This document shows, piece after piece, positions 1 through 11,223 of a stretch of DNA of 64,000 nt. This stretch comes from Rhabditophanes sp. KR3021 (taxonomy: Eukaryota; Nematoda; Chromadorea; Rhabditida; Alloionematidae): positions 8,122,001 to 8,186,000 of the forward strand of contig CAUJLY010000006.1 of NCBI GenBank assembly GCA_963281155.1. Direction: 5' to 3'. The position numbers and the translations under genes were made by a program. Positions within the stretch are counted from its first letter, which is position 1; every line of letters begins with the position of its first letter. The notes under the pieces were generated by a model. It was not told the DNA's origin. It saw only the letters and a list, made by a program, of their open reading frames with translations, and made no database searches.

Positions 1-651
1 CGCCGTCATGATGAGTGACAGGTCTGGAATACTTTTCCTTATCAATACAACCTATTGAAAATTGCCGCGAACATATTTCCTCATTTGGTTCAATTAGCTT
101 TTTGGAAATAAAGGGGGTGGAAAGTGCAATTGCTCTCAGATGATCCCAGAATCGTCTAATATTTTGCAATGAATCCAAAATATGCACAAAACGATCAAAT
201 TAAGCAGAATAGACAAAAAATAGTAAATAGATATACCTGTGCAGCCCACTGCCGATTCATCTCTAGCAACTAATCTTCCTAAAAAAACTCGAATCACCTC
301 CTTTCTTGGGTCGTTTGATCCTGGAGGCTTCTTGCTTGAGTAATGTACGGGCCAAAGTCGAAGGTCGATCCTCCATTTTAATACAATTTTAAAAACTTGT
401 TCAATTATTATTTGCCTAAAAATGCTTGCTAAAAAGGCATCTGAAGAACTTCCATTAGTTTCCTGTTCATCACCGAATCCATTCTTAAAAGTTATTGTTG
501 ACAATAAGTTGGAAGTCCTGTTTGGGGTTTAAAAGGCCTTGAATTCAAAAGTAGCAATGATTGCCAATCTGTTTCATCTCTTGTAAAGACAGGTAGTCGC
601 ATGCTTCTTACGGAAAAAGACGACAAATGGCTGACGTTATTTCAACCAACT
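1..651 (-). CDS. Unrecognised gene, 3'-ward exons (partial)
   Basis: I do not recognise this protein. A small exon (651..612) can be joined across GTAAGA..ACAG to an exon at about 518..236: the first leaves two bases of a codon and the second supplies the third, so the frame is kept. The second exon encodes about 90 residues with a basic, hydrophobic stretch and a segment reading SSKKPPGSNDPRKEV. It ends at a good donor (ACAG|GTATAT). A further open stretch runs from about 165 to the left edge without a stop; it contains RAIALSTPFISKK and KEKYSRPVTHHDG. The acceptor joining it is ambiguous. The best-looking site (TATTAG, near 160) leads to a stop in the frame of the donor, while a weaker AG 18 bases on keeps the frame open. 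So the gene either ends here or continues past the edge. Upstream exons were not found. Confidence 0.45.
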
Positions 652-3078
652 CTAAAAACAGATTTAACCAGGTTTCAGTAAATGTTGGAATAGTTGTGAA
701 TAATGCACCTTCGTTGTAAAAATATCCTAGAATGTATGATTTAACTAAGAATATATTTACATTCAAGTCATTTTTTAAAAGGTTAGTATGTAATCAAAAT
801 TTAAAAGATTCCTATATATTCACATTCATTTGATTCTTATTTTAGTTGGTGACCCCTTAGAATTATTTTAAACAAGGAAGAGACACATACTCTTCTTATA
901 TTTTAATAATAAATGATTGGAAAAATTGTCAAGTATAAAAAAGTAAAGTTTAATCTTTAAAATTTTAGGATTAAAATTAGGAACAATCCAATTTCGTAGT
1001 CAAGGCTATTGTTTATGTCTCGACTTCATCTCAATGGTTAACACTTTAGTGAATTTGTAATTTAACAAAAAATGCATGTATATTTTTTCTTCTTAATCTC
1101 TATGATTTAACTTCAAAATGTCATGTATATGCTTTCTGTCACATCTTATCAAATTCAAATTTTGTTATTTACCAAGTTTCGTAAAAACTTATCTCTATTG
1201 ACGAATACAAGCAAAATTATTTTCAACAAAATATATGCAGAAAATTAGTACGATCTAAGTTTAAAGCAGATGTAGGAATTATATTAATAATTGGATAAAT
1301 TATCTGAATAAACTTAAACAGTAATTTGACTATATTGTCAATTTGGATGTAATTTATGTAAACTGTAGGACTCTTCAATAGAACTTAAATGTAAATATCT
1401 TAAAATTAGAATACACTAATTTGACTTGAATTTCAATGACAATGCTTTTCAATAAATCATTTATTAATATACTCATGGAAAATTCGATAAATTATGAAGC
1501 CATCCAATAAATACATTTTACTGCATCTGCCAGCAAAACCAACAACAAGCTATTTCTCCGGGATATAATCTTGATAAAAGTTTATCTATTAACTTGTTCT
1601 TCCATCAATTGACATAAAACGCTTTTTTAATTTATTGAAGCGAACCTAAAAAGAACACAACATCAAACTGAAAATGACAAATTACTATTTTGAGAAAATG
1701 AATTACAAATACTCTTTAATCTTCACATACCCTGACTTTGGTATAAAATGTATTACAATAATTTTATCGGTGCAAACATATGATAAGTGAAAAACAATCA
1801 TTCCACGCAAGTAATTGGCAGTGGCTGCTTATTCTTGGTTAATTTCATACTTGATCATTGCATGGCATCACGCACTTTACTTATTCTTAAATCTTCTTTG
1901 CATTACCAATTCAAATTAATTTGTCCTTTTACAAGTTTAATTAAACTGTCATAATGTCGAAAGCCATTAATTCGGAAGTAAAAGATATATGCACACACAA
2001 TAATCATATATACATTCAAGTGTTGTTTATTTACTATCGTCAATTAAATTTAATTATCAACACCCCTTTTACTTTTTATAAAAAGTTTGAAAGGACAAAA
2101 CATTTGTTACCAGATGTTTCCACTCATATTGCTTATCTTTTTGTGATGCGCAACGATTTTATTGCCTCTAGAGTAAAAGTCTTTACATGCAAGATTGGCC
2201 ACAGTTCCTTTTAGTCACACGCTCTTCTCCAAACCAATTAACAAATAAAGTAAAAGGACATTATATGGTCGTGTTAACCCATTCCTTAACAACTTCAAAC
2301 ATCAATCCGTCTTTGTTTTTAAGGCAAAACAATTAAAATATATGTGTAATAAATATGAGAATACAGAAGTTGATAGTTATTATTGAAAGAACTGAATATA
2401 CAACAATGTAAAAAGAAAATTCTTCAAAGCAAATCATTACCCAATCCTCCAAATTGATTGACAGTTTGACATGATATCCTTAATCAATTGAAACTTAAGC
2501 TGTCCCGAAACCTCTTATTTAATTGGAATATTATATTTGAGATTCTATATTCTTTTAAACAATTTATTTAATTTTGAGTGACACTTTATAAAATAATAGC
2601 TTATATAATTAATTGCTATGTCATCAGAAAAATATTAGTTTGAGTGAAATATGTGTATATACAATTTCATATGATGAAAAACATAAGGTTACTTGAATTA
2701 AATATTGACCATACCAAGAGATTTGATGGTTTTTAAGGCACTTTGTAATAGTATTTTTAGTTTGTGATTTTGCATGAAGGCACATCTGTAATAATCAAAA
2801 AATGTTCATTATAAAGAAAAGTGAACGCACTCTATTATTCTTTCAAACTACTAAATTGTACACACAGATGAGATGATTCTTGCTGTCACATCCAAATTCG
2901 TATTTGGTCAAACTTTCTTGAGTTGAAACATTATATTGTTGATAAGCAGGACATATAAACGATTAAAAATTAAATTCAAATTTCGCACCGTATTCTGAGT
3001 TTGGGATGGAATGATTTGTTGTGGATAGATGATGTACAAAAACATTCGCATATTTGTATTTATAAGTTGAGTTTGGCA
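652..3078. other. Intergenic or intronic AT-rich stretch, no gene seen
   Basis: About 2.4 kb between the partial left-edge gene and the three-finger protein gene. Both neighbours are on the minus strand, so this could hold the left gene's 5' exons in a long intron. I see only short chance open frames and no recognisable motif. Confidence 0.5.
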
Positions 3079-3657
3079 TTAACATAAATGACAATAATAA
3101 TTAAATGCTACGACAATAATTGCGGCTGCTCCTACTGATAATGGCACTACAACTAACACTATAGTAAGTAGTGAGGTTCTGGTGGACAGTGGAGCATTTG
3201 GATTTGGCAAACCAGGGAAGTCATAGTCTGGAGTATCTACTCGATTAAATGCAATACTATCATCATTTCCGGGAATTATAGATCCTGCTGAATGGTAATT
3301 ATTTTCCTCCTTTTTCGTTTCACTCCTTAGGTGTGAAAATGAATTGCAGAAATTGTTGTCGCAAGCACATAAGTCTAACCATTTCCCATCAACATTCTTT
3401 TTACATCCCAATGGCATGGTGTCTGTATCAGCACATGTTCTAATAACTGTATTTGAATTTTTAACCAATCCCACTAGACAAATACTTGCTTCACAAGCTC
3501 CATAAGGATGACAATTATCATCTGTGCAATAACATCGTATAGCTTCCCCGAAATTGGATTGATATGATAATAATATCAAATATAGAAATAATATATTTAT
3601 TTTAAATGTTGACACACAATAATATGATCGAATAGCCTTCAAGAGACAGCTTAACAT
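3079..3657 (-). CDS. Ly-6/three-finger-like single-pass membrane protein
   Basis: Single-exon gene of 192 residues. An N-terminal hydrophobic segment (about residues 20-38) serves as signal peptide. A cysteine-rich ectodomain follows, with the pattern CYC..D.C..YG.C, a central C, and a closing CACDNNFCN, the typical end of Ly-6/uPAR/activin-receptor three-finger folds. After an acidic, low-complexity linker comes one strong transmembrane helix (about 162-188) and a very short tail ending CHLC. Nematodes have many one-domain proteins of this type, some shaping neuronal or immune signalling. A surface receptor or co-receptor role is inference. No kinase domain follows, so it is not a TGF-beta receptor. 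TTTCAG ends one base before the ATG, suggesting a trans-splice or 5'-UTR intron acceptor, and supports this start. Confidence 0.75.
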   Translation of the reverse strand: MLSCLLKAIRSYYCVSTFKINILFLYLILLSYQSNFGEAIRCYCTDDNCHPYGACEASICLVGLVKNSNTVIRTCADTDTMPLGCKKNVDGKWLDLCACDNNFCNSFSHLRSETKKEENNYHSAGSIIPGNDDSIAFNRVDTPDYDFPGLPNPNAPLSTRTSLLTIVLVVVPLSVGAAAIIVVAFNYYCHLC

Positions 3658-6600
3658 TCTGAAATTTACTTAAAAAACGTCAATTTAAAATAGATAATAA
3701 AGAAGAAATATTTAAGATGAGTTGATGTAATAGTTGCCAGATATATTCCAACATTATTATGCAAAGTTTGTAAGAATGTACTCGCCGTGAGGTCGCAAAC
3801 TAAGTGGCTTTTTAGTTAGGTAATCAGTCAATGGTGGCACAAATAAATATGATGTTCGCTAAATTAAAAGGAATTAAAAAATCTTGGACGATGGGAAATT
3901 AATTTTACTTTAAAAGAAGTAAATTTATCTTTCCAAACATAGCCACCAACAATTAGCTATCAAATTGGGGTGGAAAGTTGGCATGGTAGGAGAAACTATC
4001 ATTTAAAGTGATTAAAAATACAAAGAAGTTACACGATATCAATAACAATTGTCAATGAAGGCAAAGTTAGTCCCAGAATTGACAATTTAATAAAGTTCAG
4101 GAATATATGTCTTTTGAAAGTAAAGAGTTTTAACTAAATTGCATCAAGCATATCAAGATAAGGCGGTTTGGTGGGAAAAGAAGTCAAGAATAAACAGGGG
4201 CCTATGGTTTTATTAAAGAAGAAGTCAACCTCCCAACCTCAATTCTGCCTTGTAAATTGTGTGTATATTCCTTTGGACATGAGTGAACTTATGAGAATGG
4301 ATGAGCAAAATACACCTCCCACGTTATGAAAAATGAAAGTTTATCCATCTTCATGTTTTCATTTGTAATTCAAAGTAATTACTTAAATAATTTTATTTAC
4401 ATTTTTTAACTTATTAGTGTTCCATATAATAAATTATGCTCAATGAATGGCATAAATTTATAAGTATTTATTTATACTTATTTATTTTAAATGACGGCAA
4501 CTGATTCATAAAGTTAGTAAACAAAGTCTTTATAAATTAACTACTCCATAAAGGCAAAATAAAATGTAACGTTCTTAGACATAAGGGTAAGAATATTAAT
4601 AAAGGAAGTAATTAGATGTATATTTGTGTTGCGTAAATCCAAAAATCATGATTAATCAAATTATGCACAATAAAAAAGTGATGTTTAATGTGACAGCTTC
4701 GAATTAATTGAAAATATCAATATCATACATGTATAAAATATACTAATCAAATATAGATGAATGCAAATGGACTTCTTAAATTCATCTGTATGCAATCAAA
4801 ATAATAATAAATAATTTAAAAAATGTAGCTGGACAAGAATGTGTACTATATTAGCAAATGAATAGATTATGATGTTCCGATAATCATCAATGCAAAAGGA
4901 GATTCTATTATTTGTTTTATCATAGAAAGATCTAATAGCAACCAAGGGGAGAGTAACATTAATAAGTTGGATATCAAGTTAAGTACAAAGTCACAAAACT
5001 ATTTCTTCTTTTAGCTATTGTTATATCTAATTTCATTAAATAACCAAAATAATAGCACATTTGTATGAGAAACCCATGTAGACACAAGTTGCAATTTTAA
5101 ATCTTATTTCCTTTGTCTTGTTTATTTATTTACGATAATATTAAAGATCTCAAGAAACGCAAACATGTAAGTTGGTTTAAAATAAAGTGTCCGACACTAA
5201 GGCGGAAAAAGCGGGAGGAATTTGATAAAAGATAACAATAAGATTTTGGTTAAGATTTAAAAAATAAATTTAATGTAGTTTTTAAGTTAACAACATCAAA
5301 CAGATTTTCGACTCTTCTATTAATGTCCATCTTTCAATTATCTGCTGTTATAATAGAAAACAGTCAATTATGAATTTAATAGGCTGAAACAAACAATAGA
5401 TTTGCTTGTAAACATTTATAAAATTCAATTCATAGCAAAATATTGAAGGCAAAATATTTTAGGAACCTAATAAATCGGTGTTTTTACGGTTTTGGGAAAT
5501 AAATAATTTGTGTGTTAACAAAACAAAATACTTCTATTTAAAATAAATTCTCATGTTGATTAAAAGGAAGCTTATTTGAAACTATAATTATATTGAATAA
5601 TATCAGAAAAAACTCAGGGATTTGGCGGATGCAAATAATATCTTATTCTACCGGCAAAAGACCAATGTTTTGATATTTTGGCATACTTTCTTAGGCTCAT
5701 ATAATTGAAGTAAACGGAGCAATCAAAAAATAAAATTGGTTTTGTTTTTGAAAGCAGGCTATCAACCTTAATTGCTTGGATAGAGCAATTATGTTACTTG
5801 TGAATAGGAGCAATTCAGAAAACCTATAAATATTACAATCATTAAATATTTAAAATTATTTTAATAGACCATATCGACAGTAAAACAAATGTACTCTATT
5901 TGTCATTAAAAATACTTTATGGTGATTGATTTAGTATATCACAAATTATCTTCTACCGCTACAAGTGTTGACTGTTCCCTATTTTGTTTTGAAGATGCGC
6001 TTCTAAAAATGGACACTTCTACCACATTACAAATGTCCGAAATTTTTCCATTTATCAACATTATTTTTTAAGACTGTAAAGTTTTATCCCATTTTCGCTT
6101 TTATTATGCAAAGAAAATGAGAAATTTTAGTTTTTTTTAAAATAAATAATAATAATCTTCAATCCGAACTTCATACCATTTAAAGATGTTGTAGGGACAA
6201 TTTCAAAAGATAGACTTTTCATGTCTCAGAGGATAATAGAAAGTCATGGCGGCGTGACCAGACAAACCTTTAAATCAACCTCCAGTTATAAGATTCATAT
6301 CTAATAAATAATGATAAACAAAATATTAATAATACAAATAACAAAATTGAACCCATATCCAAATTCTTTTATTTATTATAAATATCCAAATACATACATA
6401 AATATATGAATGTATGTATATGCAAATATAAATGCATTAAAAGAATAAAAATTCCTGCTGTTAGGAATAGTGAAGTCCAGGATAAATATAACGGCTTGAA
6501 TGAATATAAGTTTTGGGCAAAAACATATATATTTGTAAAATATAAACTTAAATACTAATATTTTTAAGTATTTGGACCTTGTTTATGGAATTATGATGAT

Positions 6601-9600
6601 ACAAAATTGTCATTACCAAAAATAAACTATTCCGATAAGTTACTTTATTAAGGGGAGTAAGGAAATTCTTAAAGGATTTGTACTCCTCTTATTTTTAGTA
6701 ATGTGAGTTTTTAAATATTTGATCCTTTAATAACGAAACTAAAGTTTAAACTATGTATATGGTGGGAAATTGGGAAATAAGTTGAACTTTTGCATTTCTA
6801 ATTCTCAACCATCACCTTAATATTCATTGAATACAATTACGGAAATTGTATATAAATCACTTTTTATTACTTTTTGAATACATTTTATACACATATACTA
6901 CACACTCTTCTTCATCCTAGAGAACTTCCTAAAATTCAGATTCTAACAAACTTGATAGTATCAAAAGGCATCGTGTGGTCTGTTATTTATACATCTTAAC
7001 TTAAGTTGACGTATATGTACTAGAAATATATAAGAATTTATAGGCATAGGATTTTTAGATTGCCTAATATATAATAGATTGTCACTAAAAACTTTTTGAT
7101 AATGCTTACGGCTTATTTTGAGTAAGTAGTTTTTGCCAGAAATGAAGACATTGACGGATGCAAAGTAGAAGTGATTTTATAAAAGAATTGAATGCATATT
7201 AATATTACTTCGATATATAAAACATATACTTTAATATATATTGGTAATAAAAGGATTAACAACTTGGAATATTGAAATAGGTTTATCCTAATTCACAAGC
7301 AATATTTACACAATACTTAGCACTATAATAAAACAAAAGGAAAGTAGCTACTATTTTTGACACCTATAATAAAACAAAAAACTTAAAAAAGACAATAAAG
7401 TAAAATTTTAAGGAATATCAAAAAACATCTACTACTTGAATTATGCAAGATGAGAAAATATTCAAGTATAGAAGCTTTAATTTGATTATTTCCGTCAAAT
7501 AAATAAAATTTATACAGCTAAGTAATTGCAATACTTTTCAAAATAAAAAATATAAGAGAAGACATTTTCATGATAAACTAAAATGACAAGTAAAAGTTTA
7601 GAAGTTATTTTAGTATATTGAAAAGTTTATGCGCTTAAATGAGGATAGATAGAAGTAAATTAAAGTTTTAAATGGTGATGGTTGGAAGATGGGTATAGTA
7701 ATTTTAAAATGGTACTAATATCTAATATGTTTCTACTTTGAATTAATGATATTACACAAAAAATGCGTATTTCGAAGAGATATTAAATGACAATATTTAG
7801 TGGTGTAATTTGATTGCAACAAATCAACTTTCCCATTGATATAAATTGCTGTTGGATCCTATTAAACTAATTTATGCCTTCAAATAATTATTGATCATAA
7901 CAATATTTAGTGGCACAATTTGCTTCTAGTATTACCAAACAAAAAGCGTATTTCAAAAATTAACCATGAATACAAAAAGTTGACGCTTAAGGATGATAAG
8001 CCTTTTCAATTGGCACACTCGAATTAATGGGCCAGCAATTTAGAGATGATAACATTTTTATTGGACAAATAAAGTTTTATATCAAATAAATATTGTTGAA
8101 ACAAAGTGTGAAATAAAAAAGAAGAAATAAACAGATGATTTAAACTAATATATAAAAACATTTTCGTACAAAATGCTTCTTTCCTAAATACTTGTACTTA
8201 AATTTATTTTGTTCTATTTCGTTTAAATTAAACTTCTGTTTATAATCAGTGATGAACAAATGTATATAAATACACACACATAGCTACATATTTATATACT
8301 TTGGAGAAAGTAAAAAAGTATGGTGATTTGAAAGGTTGTAAGTGTAAGGCATTACTTTGTGACATAATAAATCTTTATCAAGGGTAAGCTGAATGACTAG
8401 TAAATAAAGTGTTAGAATGATGTGTTATTTTATCATTATAAGCCAGCTTCATTAACGAAATGGCTATTGGCATATATAATGATCATTTATTTGATCATCT
8501 TTACTATCACTAACACAAACATCCAATATATCTTCTTCACACTTTATTACCTCATCGAATCAAATTAGATAATAAAAAAGCAACAAATAATATTATTTTA
8601 AAATAATGAGATTCTAACAAAAAATTAATCCACGTTCTGAGTTGCACTTGCTTTCAAAAGTGTATTTTTCAATCTAGAACTAGCTTGAAAGTAGTATAAA
8701 TAATGGTATACGTATCAGTTCAAAAATAAAAACGGAACTGCTCATTTGCACCACCAGTCATTTTGCATTTTTATAACAAACGATACTGACACATTTTTAT
8801 ACATCAAAATAAAGTTATTTTTATAACTCAAAACTACTTTTAAATATTGGTGTGGCATAACCTTCAAATATAAATATGTATTTATAAAGAATTTTAAAAG
8901 AAATGTCAAAAAAAGTTCATACTCGGAATTTTGAAGAATTATATCAAATGATACATTTAAATGACTCTCTCCAATAAATAAAAATGCCAATGAAACAAAT
9001 ATTATTAATAAATAGACTTAACTACTCAAAAATTTATCTATTAGATGATTTGGTTTGGAATAGTTGTTGCTATTTTTAAAAACTCTCAAACAAATTGAAA
9101 TTCAGTAAGCACAATTAAAAGCAATTTATTTCTTAAAGAATATTTCTTTGAAATTACGAATAATAGTATTCTTCTTTGAAATGTTTACAATTAAAAAAGT
9201 TTAAAAGGCTAAGATTTGAAGGTAATAAGTTGTCGTTTAAAAGAAGGTTCTAGGAAATGGTGTTTAAAATTGCATCAATTTGAATGATGAATGTATAAGT
9301 TGTTCTTCCGTTTATAATTTGAAATGTGTTTGCAGGCCCATAAAGTAGATAAATTTAATGAGAAAAGTCACAATACGTGGTGTGATACAATGTCAAAAAG
9401 AAAGTCATAAAAAGTGACACCAAATAATGCAAATTTTAATGAATTTGTATTTATATGTGTTAAGACAGGCATACTTTATGCCTTGGTGACAATTAGTGTT
9501 AATCCTTTGCATTTATCATGCTGTTATTTTGTAAGAATTTACTTGTTTTGATGATGTCAAAGTTAAGAATAAAAATACACACTTTTATATTCAAAGCACA

Positions 9601-9810
9601 CGAGCAGATATTATGAAGGCTATGTTTAACAGGAACAATGGATGATGGCAACAGCCTTTATTTATAAGTTTCATCGTTTAAGACGAAGTTTTGTATCAGC
9701 GGTAGCATGAATCAATTGAGGAGATCATGATTTAGACATTCATTTTAGGTTTGTTGAATAATTTTGAACTGAAAATGTAATCTACGTTAATTGTATTTAT
9801 AATTTGTAAG
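3658..9810. other. 6.2-kb gene-poor AT-rich region
   Basis: No convincing coding region. Open frames here (for example 8742..8990) have AT-driven composition, no splice partners and no domain. Short degenerate direct repeats occur near 7.75-7.95 kb. The part next to 3.66 kb may hold the promoter of the three-finger gene. Confidence 0.5.
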
Positions 9811-10125
9811 TTATTGATAATTCTCAAGAACAGGCTTTTCTCCATATTGGTAATTAGGCTTAGCTTGGTAGTTGTTGGCCTTCATGAAGTCTCTGAACAT
9901 CAAGTCGTAGTTGAAACGTTTTTTGAATCGGATAAATGATCTTACAGAAGGGTCTATAAAGAATGATTATATTGTATTACAGAAAAACTTACTTCTTCTA
10001 GCCTTGTTGGAAACAACTTCGAAATCATCATTGTTTTCAAGTTCTTCAAGGTTCAATGAATCAAAGCTAGAAACGGTTTGAATAAAAAAGAACAAAGATA
10101 AAGCAAGAACAAAAGCAATCTTCAT
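9811..10125 (-). CDS. Small secreted peptide precursor (91 aa)
   Basis: Two exons, 10125..9993 and 9953..9811, joined by a 39-nt intron (GTAAGT..TTATAG, phase 1). The product is 91 residues. A strong signal peptide (about residues 1-20, core IAFVLALSLFFFIQTVSS) is followed by an acidic spacer and then a basic second half. Basic clusters KARR and KKR bracket a peptide ending SFIRF, and the rest is rich in Asn, Tyr and Phe. I do not recognise the family. The layout resembles a neuropeptide-like or other processed secreted peptide, but the RF motif lacks the Gly needed for amidation. The start is chosen at the Met opening the signal peptide. A TATA box at 10195-10203 rules out the longer upstream open frame, because transcription would begin inside it. 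Confidence 0.7.
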
Positions 10126-10194
10126 ATTTGCAATAGTAAAAGCAATTTCAAGACTGAAAAATTCACAAATGATATTATGAGTTGGAGACGGAAC

Positions 10195-10203
10195 CTTATA
10201 TAC
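10195..10203 (-). promoter_or_regulatory. TATA box of the 91-aa secreted peptide gene
   Basis: On the minus strand this reads TATATAAGG followed by TTC, 70 bases before the ATG at 10125. That leaves room for a short leader of about 40 bases. Confidence 0.6.
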
Positions 10204-10789
10204 ACCTATCAAAAAATGTATTATCTTATAGCAGTAGAATCTCATTAGAGCGTAGACCCAACCCACTATTTCTACCTTCCTTCTATTTGATTTAATTGAT
10301 ACTTCTGGGATTGTTCAACAAACATTCTATCAATTAATAATGAGCCTTTCTTGAGACTCAGAAAGTAAACCATATCTTGTTTTAAAAAGCCTTCTTCAAA
10401 CTAAACAAACCACATCATTCAAAAAATGGGTAATGACATTTCCTCAACTTTTGAGTTACTTTCGTAACGATGATATCCTAATGTCTAAATTGTATTTTTT
10501 ATTTACAGTTAGTAAAAATGAAATGTAGTATATTAATGTGAGACTTGCAACAAAAAATGTAATATATCCACTTTTATGTTTACTTTTTGCATGTGCAATT
10601 TAATCATCATTACTATCTTAAAACATCTATAATAGGTTCGAGGGTGTGAGTAAATGATGTGCCGTATTTAAACTAAATTAAGAAGTCCCAGAAAAATGAA
10701 GATGCATTTTTTAGTGGCCATATAATATATATTTAAAATACATACTTAGAAATAATTTTTCTTTTTTTGGAAACGCGTCAGAATGAATT

Positions 10790-10820
10790 AAAGTGAAGTG
10801 AGAAAGCTTCACTTCACTTT
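10790..10820. repeat. Perfect 12-bp inverted repeat, 7-nt loop
   Basis: Left arm AAAGTGAAGTGA, loop GAAAGCT, right arm TCACTTCACTTT. The arms are exactly complementary. It lies downstream of syg-1 and upstream of the peptide gene, so it could fold in the syg-1 3' region or mark a small mobile-element relic. Function unknown. Confidence 0.75.
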
Positions 10821-11223
10821 TCTATATATAGCATTTTAAAAACTCGAAGGTAAATATAACAATGTGTGGAAATAATTTACTTTTATTTGAATTGACATAA
10901 AGAAAAAATAATGAATTTCTTTTGATAGTAATAATATAAAAGAACAGGGATAATTGGTGATGAAGAATGTAGATATGTGTAACAATGTCCAAAGATAAAG
11001 TATTGTCAATACTTGTTAAAATTCAAATATATTTAGATCGTTGAGAATTTAAAATATGTAATAACTCTATAACAAAAAAGGAAATATAGCTCTTTTTTGC
11101 GGTAATCATCAACGTTAATATAAATATATATTGACAAACGAAAAGATAAGGTAACATGGTGATAAAAAATTATTTTTACTAGTATTATGCTTTGTGAGTT
11201 CATCAATAGTTATTAAGTGCAAT

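Larger units (their letters stand above)
10126..11223. other. Intergenic region between peptide gene and syg-1
   Basis: Holds the peptide gene's promoter and, presumably, the syg-1 3' UTR. The only other structure seen is a perfect inverted repeat at 10790-10820. Confidence 0.5.

Noticed and set aside
1954..2214. 86-codon plus-strand open frame
   Set aside because: AT-driven composition, no domain, no splice or promoter support.
3079..3657. TGF-beta/activin receptor
   Set aside because: Only the three-finger ectodomain and a membrane helix are present; there is no kinase domain.
8742..8990. 82-codon minus-strand open frame
   Set aside because: Rich in Phe, Leu, Tyr and Lys, as expected by chance in AT-rich DNA; nothing around it supports a gene.
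10126..10266. N-terminal extension of the 91-aa peptide precursor
   Set aside because: It spans the TATA box and lacks a good start; the signal peptide begins at 10125.
10621..10650. GGTTCGAGG, like a tRNA T-loop
   Set aside because: No acceptor stem, anticodon arm or A box around it. No tRNA, rRNA or CRISPR array was found anywhere in the window.
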